Source: Siphonodentalium dalli (taxonomy: Eukaryota; Mollusca; Scaphopoda; Gadilida; Siphonodentaliidae). Taken from it: a stretch of DNA of 64,000 nucleotides. Each line of letters starts with the position of its first letter. Position 1 is the stretch's first letter. The stretch lies in NCBI GenBank assembly GCA_032622095.1, contig CP136068.1:182036796-182100795 (forward strand), read 5' to 3'. The notes under the pieces were generated by a model. That model was given only the letters and a program-made list of their open reading frames with translations, made no database searches and had not been told where the DNA came from. Both the position numbers and the translations under genes were made by a program. Of the stretch, positions 55,560 through 64,000 are shown piece after piece.

Positions 55560-56801
55560 CATGAATCATGCTCTTGATACGGGCAGGCTGAGCTTGACTC
55601 GGGATGATTTAACGGTTTCTTGTCTTTCTCCAAACATGTGGCACATATGTTGCACGAGCCTCATTTTGCCCTGAATGAATTTCATATGTGGCGCTTACTT
55701 AGAACATTTCAAACGTTGAAAATCTGGACAAAACCATTCTCTCTGTGGGTTGGCAGGGCCATTGGCATTGCTCATACTCGTGATATTGCTACCTGTATTT
55801 CCAATAAAATTGAAACTCCTGGCAGAATTTCTGTTATTTGTACTACTAAATTTAGATCGAGTATGACCAACCAGCATGGGTGTTTCCAAATGGGATGTGT
55901 CATCCCCTAATTTAGCTTGGCCATACTCGATCTTCCTTATGACAGCTGTATAACAATCTAATAATGATTTCCAGTCATAAATTTCATAATAATAAGAGAT
56001 TTTACGAAGTAAATGTAATCGACCTTCTTTCTCTCTGCCTGGTGCTAGCCGGATAATGATATCCAGTTCGCCTGCCACAAATTGGTTAAATGTGAGGTCC
56101 TGAAATTGTATTTCTTTGTTGACATACTCCAACTGGAGCACAGCTTGGGGACATAATTGTGGTCTAATAACAGTGGTTGAAGACTTTGTCTCCAGACCAG
56201 AAATAATCACAGCCTTTTGGTTTTTTGTGACTGGCTTGGTGTTGTACCCATCATCACCGCTGAATGATTGTTCATCTGATGAATATGATTCATCAATATT
56301 GTCATCGAAACCAAGTTCCAGATGCTTTAACTTTTCTTGCACTTTTTGGCGAAGAAATGTGACTGACTTTAAGTCGTCTAAATTAATATCATTAATACCT
56401 TTCCCTCTTCGTCTGTCTACTTTCGGTTTCTGGTCTCGAATGTTTTCTGCTTCGTACGCTTTGCACGTCCTTTCTTCTGATTGAGTCAACTGGCGTCGAG
56501 ATTTCTCCAGTTCGACTCTAGCTAGCCGATGCTGCAGTCCCAAATTATCCTTCACTTTCCGCTTATTTTCTTGTATTTCAGCTTGAATTTTTTCCAATTC
56601 TGATCGTGTTACCTCGAGATCTTCCTCGTCGTCCAAGGCAGGAGAATATCTGTCGTTGTCTGTCCGATTGGGCGCATGTTTAGTTAGATGCTCATCGTCC
56701 TTTTCTAACATATCTTCACCATATTTTTTGGACGTCCGATCGCCGGAACTATTAAACCTTCGATAGTCAATCATCTTGGCTCTGTCACCTCTTCCAGGCA
56801 T
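55560..56801 (-). pseudogene. Gag-like protein of the retrotransposon
   Basis: 368 codons from an ATG at 56801. The N-terminal half is highly charged and probably coiled-coil (56640-56400). A capsid-like part follows (QFVAGELDIIIRLAPGREKE, LLRKISYYYEIYDW). The ORF ends within a zinc finger (CPDFQRLKCSK). The remaining finger, ICATCLEKDKKPLNHPESS, follows in another frame at 55650-55575. This C-x-x-F-N-type finger is characteristic of DIRS/Ngaro Gag. Confidence 0.75.
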
Positions 56802-56900
56802 CTTTCACTTGTGAAGTTGTGTCGTTTTGATATTTTTATTTTATCAAAAGTGCACCTGAGTGCTTCGATCGAAAATTTCTCGAATGTTCATGATCGACTG

Positions 56901-58755
56901 CCCTGTCCAGCTAATCTTTCAAATACTGTGTATATTCAATGGAGATCGTGTTAGGCTTCATTGCTGATCATATCAGATATATCAAACGCCTAATAGTCGA
57001 AAGTTGAAGTCGAAATAATGAGATTCGAGTCGATAGATCGAAATGTCGAAAAAATGGAACCCGCTTGGGCGGGAGTCGAAGTCGATGTGAGAGCAGATAA
57101 CAAACTTTCAAAGCGAGGCATAGTGAAAGGTTAAAGGTTAGAACTCAGAGGTTAAATGAACTTGAGATGTAATCAGCCATGTACGGTGAAATGTCACAGG
57201 TTACGCAAGAGGTTAAATAAGATCAAATGTCATCAGCCGTGTAATTAAATATTGTGATGCCAAAATAGTACTATTGGAAATGCAACTATGAACGTGGTGT
57301 TTGGTGTTTCGTCTGGGGATGAAATCCACGCCAAGGTTGTCTAAATTGTTTTATTTTCAATCTGAAAGTTGAACAAACAATATATAAGTGATATGGCCAC
57401 ACGAGTGTGACATATGCCACAGACCATAAGCGTGTGACATAGGTCACATAAAATATAACAAAAGCCATTTGCATGTGACACCAAATTTGAAATAAATAAT
57501 GATCTAGTCCATACATTGAAAGCAGCAATAATTCAAAACCAGCCTTGAATATTTACAACACTATTCCAATAAATGATAAAGTTTGAATAAATGTAAATGT
57601 ATCAATATGTCCAATGCAAAACAATATACTGAATGCAACCGATCACAAATCCTCTAGACCTGGACATGGCGAATAGGAAAGAAAGGAGGATCAGAAGACA
57701 TGAAAAGTAAACAGTAGCGTGCGGATAAAGTTGCAGATGAATGGACAGTTGAGAAATACCGAGAAAGAGATAGCGAGTGAGAGGGAAGTGACAAGATAAT
57801 AGTAGAACTTAAGTTATAGCGAATGTGTCCATATTAGGAATCCAATAAAATACACAATTCCTCGTACGAATAGCCAATAACCATGGTATTATTTTACATA
57901 TAACTATGTACAGTTGTTCAGAAATATTGAAAGAATAAATGGGGTGTTATGGGCTCTATTCTTTATATGTAAATATATACCAGGGGTAAACTCACCTAAA
58001 TTCACCCCCGGATGCTCATCTATATACAGCACAAGATCAATCATTCGATGCGTCCATTCTCTTTCGTTGGTTGCTGTCGACTGCCGACATCGTATCGTTC
58101 ACCGGGAATCGTGGGATTAGCAATCATCTCAAATCTGCGCTCAGCGAGCGTGACCGATAATTCCCGGTTAATAATACAAGGCCGGACACATATTCAACCC
58201 ATTTCCACAACACTCTCTCCCGTTTTGATCAAAAATGGCCGAAATATCCTACTTCAAAAAGATTACATGTAACTAGAAACCCCTTGGTCCAGGTACAAAG
58301 GCGAGAGTGTATAAGCCCCTTAAAGAGTGGCAAGACCCGAAGCCAAAAAGGGTCGACTTAATAACCTACTGACGTCTAACACCTCAGTCATCAAGTCCTC
58401 GGTGAAACATATCAATGAGATATAAGATCTCAGAGTTCCCAGACCAAAATGGAACTTGACGCATCCTGATCAATCAAGGTACTCTTGCTATCACACGATG
58501 GCTCTCAATGAAAAAAACTACATTCACTCTAATAATTTCTTGACTACCCTACTAATCGGATTTTAAAAAAGAAAAGAGGGAAAGTGGGGATTAATTGTGT
58601 TGGGTGTGGACATGTGCTTATTATTGTCCAAACCATTCAACAAATAATTCATGACCACAAGGAATATATTTGTCTCAAGCCCATTTGGTCAGATTTGGGT
58701 GGCTTTTTGGGATGGTAATGGAGTATGACTTGAATTAGTGGCGTTGCCATCAGCT
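56901..58755. other. intergenic, no gene seen
   Basis: Includes the undefined 5' end of the Ngaro-like element and perhaps the 3' end of the gag-repeat element. GAGGTTAAAT/AAGGTTA words recur around 57125-57225. No LTR pair could be matched within the window. Confidence 0.4.
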
Positions 58756-58850
58756 TTCATAAAACCATTGCGTAACTGCTTTGGCTCTATGATTTCCATT
58801 TAATACCACATCCCCGTTGCGTAATTGCTCGGGATCAGTGTTCCTGGTAT
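58756..58850 (-). repeat. outlying copies of the 45-bp coding repeat
   Basis: GCGTAACTGCTTTGG and CCGTTGCGTAATTGCTCGGG + ATCAGTGTT are the same units (minus-strand DPEQLRNG) as in 60420-61960. They lie on the far side of the minisatellite, so both belong to one element. Confidence 0.7.
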
Positions 58851-59002
58851 TGGATTTTCTTCAAGTGTTTGAAAAGCCACGGGCTTGGAGACCGTGCAAA
58901 TCAACAACCAGATGTTAAAGTATGGTATGGCTATGCACTGAATTGTGCCATGGTGTTAGTTACAGGCATGCGTTTGCCACATGATGATTTCAACATCCCA
59001 AC

Positions 59003-59930
59003 ATGACCTCAGGAAACTAACGTAACTCGACTCCCAAGATGACCTCATAAATTTAATGTAACTGCTCGACTCCCAACATGACATCAGGAATCTAACATAA
59101 CGTTTATAACTGCACGACTCCCAACATGAAATCGGGAATCTTACGTACCTGCTCGACTCCCAACATGATCTCAGGAATCTAACGTATTTGCTCGACTCTC
59201 AACATGACCTCAGGAATCTAACATAACTGCTCGACTCCCAACTTGACCTCAGGAATCTAACATAACTGCTCGACTCCCAATATGACCTCAGAAATCTAAC
59301 GTATCTGCTCGACTCCCAACACGACCTCGGGAATCTAACATAACTGCTCGACTCCCAACATGAAATCGGGAATCTTACGTAACTGCTCGACTCCCATCAT
59401 GATCTCAGGAATCTAACGTATCTGCTCGACTCTCAACATGACCTCAGGAATCTAACATAACTGCTCGACTCCCAACATAACCTCAGGAATATAACGTATC
59501 TGCTCGACTCTCAGCATGACCTCAGGAATCTAACATAACTGCTCGACTCCCAACATGACCTCAGGAATCTAACATAACTGCTCGACTCCCAACATGACCT
59601 CAGGAATCTAACGTATCTGCTCGACTCTCAACATGACCTCAGGAATATAACATAACTGCTCGACTCCCAACATGAAATCAGGAATCTAACATAACTGCTC
59701 GACTCCCAAGATGACTTCAGGTACCCAACGTGACTGCTCGACTCCCAACATGACAGGAATCTTACGTAACTGCTCGACTCCCAAGATGATGATGCATGAT
59801 ATCAGGAATATTACGTGACTGCTCAACTCGCAGGATGATGATGCATGACTTCAGGAATATTACATGACCGCTCGACCCCAAGCTGATGATGCACGACTTC
59901 AGGAATCTTACGTGATTGGTAGACCCCCTA
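59003..59930. repeat. 39-bp minisatellite, about 23 units
   Basis: Consensus TGCTCGACTCCCAACATGAC followed by CTCAGGAATCTAACATAAC. Alternating variants (CGTATC, CATAAC; CTCTCAAC, CTCCCAAC) suggest two-unit higher-order copying. The last units are diverged and carry GATGATGCA inserts (59785-59900). TAACTGCTCG is shared with the flanking 45-bp repeat (TAATTGCTCG). Confidence 0.92.
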
Positions 59931-60021
59931 AACATGATTAATCCCCGTATACAATCAGGTACATGTACCCCTATACAAAATTATTCACAAATGCTAGAGT
60001 TGCTAGATAGACCAGGCATTA

Positions 60022-61960
60022 CTACATGTATACTTGAACAGCACCAGGATCCCAGGGTACTCCGTGGACCCCTGACTCTAGCTTAGATTTCGGGGACATT
60101 GGTGGTACCCGGTCATTTGCGACAATAATGGAAACACTGATATGGTGCATAGGTTTATACATACATGTATATACCCTTGATTCTAGTGATTGATTTGTTT
60201 TAGCTGCTAAAGTGGTCATCGCGACTGCAACGTTTTCATGTTCCCCCAATTTAGTAGTCAAATATTTGCTGTCAGATATCACAGTGTTATTTGTTGGGTT
60301 TATAACCGTATCATGCAAAGGGTAGCCGCCTTCAGCAAATGCCTGTACCCCAATCCATAATGGTATGAGGTTAACATAATTTTTAGCAATGGTAACTGTG
60401 TTATTGTTAACATGTCCATTGCGTAACTGCTTTGGATCAGTGTTATCAGGATTTTGAAAGTTACCAGCCTGCCTATTTGGCAAGACGGTTTTCAATTTAG
60501 CAATGGTACCCGAGTTCTCGTTAACATGTCCATTGCTTAACTGCTTTGGATCAGTATTGTCTACACTCACCTCACCGTTGCGTAATTGCTCGGGATCAGT
60601 GTTATCTACTCGCACCTCACCCTTGCGCAATTGCTTGGGATCTACTACCATCTCATTTTGGCGTAATTTATTGGAAACACAGTTTTATCTACTCTCACCT
60701 GCCTATTTGGCCAGACGGTTTTCAATTTAGCAATGGTTCGTCTAACAAGTTGAGATGAACGTTTAAATAATTTCTTCAACTGTTCCGGAACTTGGAGATG
60801 GAAACTTGCAACCGATTTTGCATTGGTTGGATGTCCATTGCTCAACCGCTTTGGATCAGTATTGTCTCTCACCTGACCGTTGCGCAATTGCTCGGGATCA
60901 GTATTGTCTACACTCACCTCACCGTTGCGTAATTGCTCGGGATCAGTGTTATCTACTCGCACCTCAGCCTTGCGTAATTGCTCGGGATCAGTGTTATCTA
61001 CTACCATCTCATATTGGCGTAATTTCTTGGGAACAGTTTTATCTCCTCTCACCTCACCGTTGCGCAATTGCTCGGGATCAGTGTCATCTACTCCCACCTC
61101 ACCGTTGCGTAATTGCTCGGGATCAGTTGAAGTATCAGCTACATCAATATTTTCCGTGCATATAGCTTGATGTGTTATCTGAGTTTCAGACAGGGACGTT
61201 ACATATAACCGACGCACATCAATCAATGGTTCAGAACTGGACAATATAGCAGATTGTAATTTCTCGGGAACAGTTTTATCTCCTCTCACTTCACCGTTGC
61301 GTAATTGCTCGGATCAGTGTTATCTATTCCCACCTAACCGTTGCGTAATTGCTCGGGATCAGTTGAAGTATCAGCTACATCAATGTTTTCCGTGCATATA
61401 GCTTGATGTGTTATCTGAGTTTCAGGCAGGGACGTTACATATAACCGACGCACATCAATCAATGGTTCAGAACTGGACAATATAGCAGATTGTAATTTCT
61501 TGCGAACAGTTTTATCTCCTCTCACCTCACCGTTGCATAATTGCTCGGGATCAGTGTTATCTAATCCCACCTCACCGTTGCGTAATTGCACGGGATCAGT
61601 TGAAGTATCAGCTACATCAATGTGTTCCGTGCATATAGCTTGATGTGTTATCTTAGTTTCAGACAGGGACGTTACATATAACCGACGCACATCAATCAAT
61701 GGTTCAGAACTGGAAAATATAGCAGATTGTAATTTCTTGCGAACAGTTTTATCTCCTCTCACCTCACCGTTGCGCAATTGCTCGGGATCAGTGTTATCTA
61801 CTCCCACCACACCGTTGCGTAATTGCTCGGGATCAGTTGAAGTATCAGCTACATCAATGTTTTCCGTGCATATAGCTTGATGTGTTATCTGAGTTGCAGG
61901 CAGGGACGTTACATATAACCGACACACATCAATCAATGGTTCAGAACTGGACAATAAGGA
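60022..61960 (-). repeat. 45-bp coding repeat with 237-bp higher-order units
   Basis: On the minus strand 45-bp units read NTDPEQLRNGEV(R/S)VD. In 61128-61960 they are packaged in four 237-bp (79-codon) units that add SSEPLIDVRRLYVTSL, THQAICTENIDVADTST and RGDKTV.KKLQSAI. Markers TGAAGTATCAGCTACATCAA sit at 61128, 61364, 61601 and 61838 (236, 237, 237). Both periods are multiples of three, and ORFs of 206, 214 and 209 codons cross the array, broken only by small indels (one base lost near 61313). VPEQLKKLFKRSSQLV near 60770 resembles the linker preceding RT in Ty3/gypsy polyproteins. The last ORF ends at 60022 with a unique tail. Confidence 0.85.
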
Positions 61961-62019
61961 GAGGCTGGGGTCTGGTATTTTGGGATTTCATGGATTTTCG
62001 CCCCCATATAGTTTTTTTG

Positions 62020-62976
62020 TCAGTGACTTTTTATGCATCCTCCCTTTGACACTTCAGTAGCTGTCGAGCCATTGGTAGACATTACTAAGTCACTTAATTT
62101 CATAATGCTTCGGAGTTTGGAATCCAATCTTTGAAATCCGTTTTCCAAAGCCAACGTTTTTGATGCGAGTCTTTTAAAATCATTTTGCCCACGTGGTTGG
62201 GATGGTTGTGAAACTGTTTTGTCTGATGAGCAATGGCAATGATGGCCGTTTTTTTCATTCTGCACTTCTGAGTGAGCTTTATTTGCATCGGTGACTCTCA
62301 TATGGGATGGACGGACATCGCCACTTTGATCGGAAGTGACACGTTGTATATTACGTCGCCTCCTACCGTGTGTGATTGTATGGTTGTGTTGATACCATCG
62401 CACCTGACTAATCGCATCTTTCATAGTAGTTGGACTACGATTTATGACATTTTCAGCAGCTTTGCGATCATTACAACCATGACCAAAGCGAAATATGGCT
62501 TGTTGGTTTATAAACTGTGGTGGACAATATCGGAAAGCGTGACTAGCCAGATCGAAAACTGTCTCACCCCAATCCTCTAGTGACTCGCCCGGTTTGTGTT
62601 CAATGTTTTGGAATTCTAACTGAGTAGCCTCGGGTGTGGTATGGCCTCCAAAACGTGCTTCCAAATGGTCTAATTGTTCATGAATGGTTAGGTGTGGGTA
62701 CTTCTCACACCAGAGAGAGTAAACAGCGCTGGGTTTCCCACTTAAACATAAACACAGGGCATATTTCTGTTCATCAAAATCTCAGCGTTCCATGGCAGCA
62801 CAGCGCATAAATTTGGTTTTGAATGCGCGCCATTGTTCTGTCCCATCGAAACTTAAACCATTTGGAACCTTAAGTTTCCTCTCACAACGGTACAACAGTT
62901 GACCCGGAGGTTTGGGTTGAGCCTGGGAAAACTGTTCCGTATAGTTTAAGTTTTGAATCTGTCCAGGGGCAACCAT
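62020..62976 (-). pseudogene. Ty3/gypsy-like Gag, capsid region (broken)
   Basis: 62976-62782 has LKVPNGLSFDGTEQWRAF and KTKFMRCAAMER, then a stop. In the same frame 62664-62020 continues from a readable CLCLSGKPSAVY with LEARFGG, FQNIEHKPGESLEDWGE, DLASHAFRYCP and FRFGHGCNDRKAAENV, the standard metazoan gypsy Gag capsid pattern. The C-terminal part has HHCHC but no clear CCHC knuckle. Stops at 62782 and between the blocks make it a pseudogene. Confidence 0.82.
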
Positions 62977-63015
62977 ATAATTACATGTATACGCCCCTTG
63001 AGCTAACCCCTTATT

Positions 63016-63965
63016 CTATTGTGGTAAGATGGTCGGCTCCTGATTAACTGGGGATACATGAAGTTGGCCATCCCACTGTCCATATCCACCCGCGCATACT
63101 GGTTGGGCTTGTGGACCGTTTGGTTGGCCCTCATAAAAATCATTTGGGTATTGTTTGGGACCAGCCCAAACGGGTTGATTACAAAACCCTTGTGGATTCT
63201 TATATCCCACCGTTAGTGTGCCTGGGGTGGACCCCCATGTACTGGTTGGTCCCGTCCCAGTCTGTGGTCAATTGCCTGGAGAATGGGTGGTGGCTGTCGA
63301 TTGTTAACTGCAGCTACTTGAGGACTACTGGGCTGACTGTTCCGTTTTGGTAGAGCATGCCCTTGATTATATTCAAGTGTGCCAACCGGTGATCCGGGTT
63401 GACCTTGGCATGAAAATTCCCCGGGCTGACCCGTCCATGCAGAGTGGGCCTGTCCTTTGTATTGGTCGAACACACCTTGTCGTTCTGGTAAGGCTTGTTG
63501 ACCCAAACCCTCCAGAACGTTCCCTGGTAGACTGTTCCATATCGGTTGAGCCTGCCCTGGGTTGATCTGATTTTGATCTAATAAACACGAATGCGCTGGA
63601 TAAACCGGTTGTATACAACTGGTCGATCCACCTGTATTTTGACCAGGAAATTGACCCTCCGATCCCGGTAGAGCCTGGGTCTGGTGGGTGTTCAACTCCC
63701 CGTTCCGTACTGGCAAGGTGGGTTGACTTGTATATGTCGTAGCATCCCGCGGCGCGGTCGTGTGTGCTTGTTGGAGTACTGGGTTCCCATACACCCACGA
63801 GTTCTGCGCTACATTAATACCAACCACCTCAGGAAATGGTACCGAATATCTGAGCTGCAATGACTGTGGGGCAAACGGTTTACTTGTTTGGGGAAACGCA
63901 CCACGGTCGTGCAGGTATCCATGAAACTTGCCCTGTGTCTGTTTCAACATGGTCTGCTTGTGCAC
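63016..63965 (-). pseudogene. Pro/Gln/Gly-rich N-terminal extension of the Gag
   Basis: The ORF at 63965-63213 (250 codons; the true start may be beyond the window) and 63210-63016 in another frame are rich in Gln, Pro and Gly. They carry loose repeats such as PVWAGPKQ, AQPVWAG-like and GQAQPIW words. It lies immediately upstream of the capsid part in the same direction. A frameshift near 63211 and a stop at 63016-63018 separate the pieces. It may instead be a captured host low-complexity sequence. Confidence 0.5.
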
Positions 63966-64000
63966 TACATCAGCAGTGGGTAGTCCGGCTCCTGTAGATG

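Larger units (their letters stand above)
52986..56900 (-). mobile_element. tyrosine-recombinase retrotransposon, Ngaro-like, decayed
   Basis: Minus-strand order is Gag (56801-55560), RT fragment (55471-54960), RNase H (54873-54262), tyrosine recombinase (54278-53255) and SGNH hydrolase fragment (53234-53005). It lacks an LTR integrase. RT-RH-YR order defines the DIRS/Ngaro order, and an SGNH-type hydrolase with no methyltransferase points to the Ngaro group. The 3' boundary (about 52986) is deduced from the galectin 3' UTR copy at 18990-19015, which loses similarity here. The 5' boundary is not defined. Split or inverted terminal repeats were not resolved. Confidence 0.82.

Noticed and set aside
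59003-59930. CRISPR-like array
   Set aside because: Units are contiguous head-to-tail without unique spacers, in a eukaryotic genome; it is a minisatellite.
60503-61170. Plus-strand ORFs (75-119 codons) rich in Cys, Ser and Arg across the 45-bp array
   Set aside because: A repeat whose period is a multiple of three keeps several frames open. The minus frame is longer and continuous with the Gag direction.
63373-63798. 141-codon minus ORF overlapping the Gln/Pro-rich ORF
   Set aside because: Alternative frame of the same low-complexity sequence; the 250-codon frame is longer and leads toward Gag.

Overview
This is a non-coding-rich stretch of animal nuclear DNA. It is AT-rich, has introns with canonical GT-AG sites, and is packed with retrotransposons (LTR, tyrosine-recombinase and LINE types), SINE copies with an (ATT)n tail, fold-back elements and many local tandem duplications. 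A PAN/Apple plus galectin gene, LINEs and Ty3-type elements of these kinds fit a marine invertebrate (lophotrochozoan or invertebrate deuterostome). I cannot name the species. No prokaryotic operons, rRNA or convincing tRNA genes are visible.

Host genes. The one gene I can assemble completely is on the + strand, 29648-52483. It has five coding exons (29648-29962, 40020-40073, 46386-46471, 50189-50387, 52352-52483) whose splice phases all agree. They give a 261-residue protein: signal peptide, one six-cysteine PAN/Apple domain and one C-terminal galectin-fold domain. A paralogue lies upstream on the same strand. Only its last two coding exons are in the window (4332-4527 and 17979-18110); its 5' exons would be left of base 1. 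The two genes share intron sequence as well as exons, so they arose by segmental duplication. The 3' UTR of each gene is a tandem array of decayed terminal-exon copies, and two more decayed terminal exons lie at 19265-19396 and 20118-20247.

Mobile DNA, left to right. A tandem-repeat field (441-2895) is split by a solo LTR (1536-2337) with a visible target-site duplication. The large intron of gene 1 holds a decayed Ty3/gypsy-like LTR element (6306-15563): 5' LTR, primer site, pol with frameshifts and a stop, a broken envelope-like ORF and a truncated 3' LTR. Between the genes lie two near-identical TIR elements (19642-20104, 24346-24854), a segmental duplication (21014-21925 / 23602-24215), a LINE endonuclease fragment (26810-27719) and a complex palindromic fold-back element (28918-29316). 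The introns of gene 2 contain an antisense LINE RT fragment (30890-31430), a LINE RNase H/3' end (36560-37580), fold-back MITEs, tandem duplications and SINEs.

Right end. Directly after gene 2 is a minus-strand tyrosine-recombinase retrotransposon (about 52986-56900): Gag, partial RT, RNase H, tyrosine recombinase and an SGNH-hydrolase fragment, an Ngaro-like layout. The last 5 kb on the minus strand carry a broken Ty3/gypsy-type gag (62020-63965). It leads into a reading-frame-preserving array of 45-bp units inside 237-bp higher-order units (60500-61960), then a 39-bp minisatellite (59003-59930). No pol follows, so this looks like a gag-only derivative.
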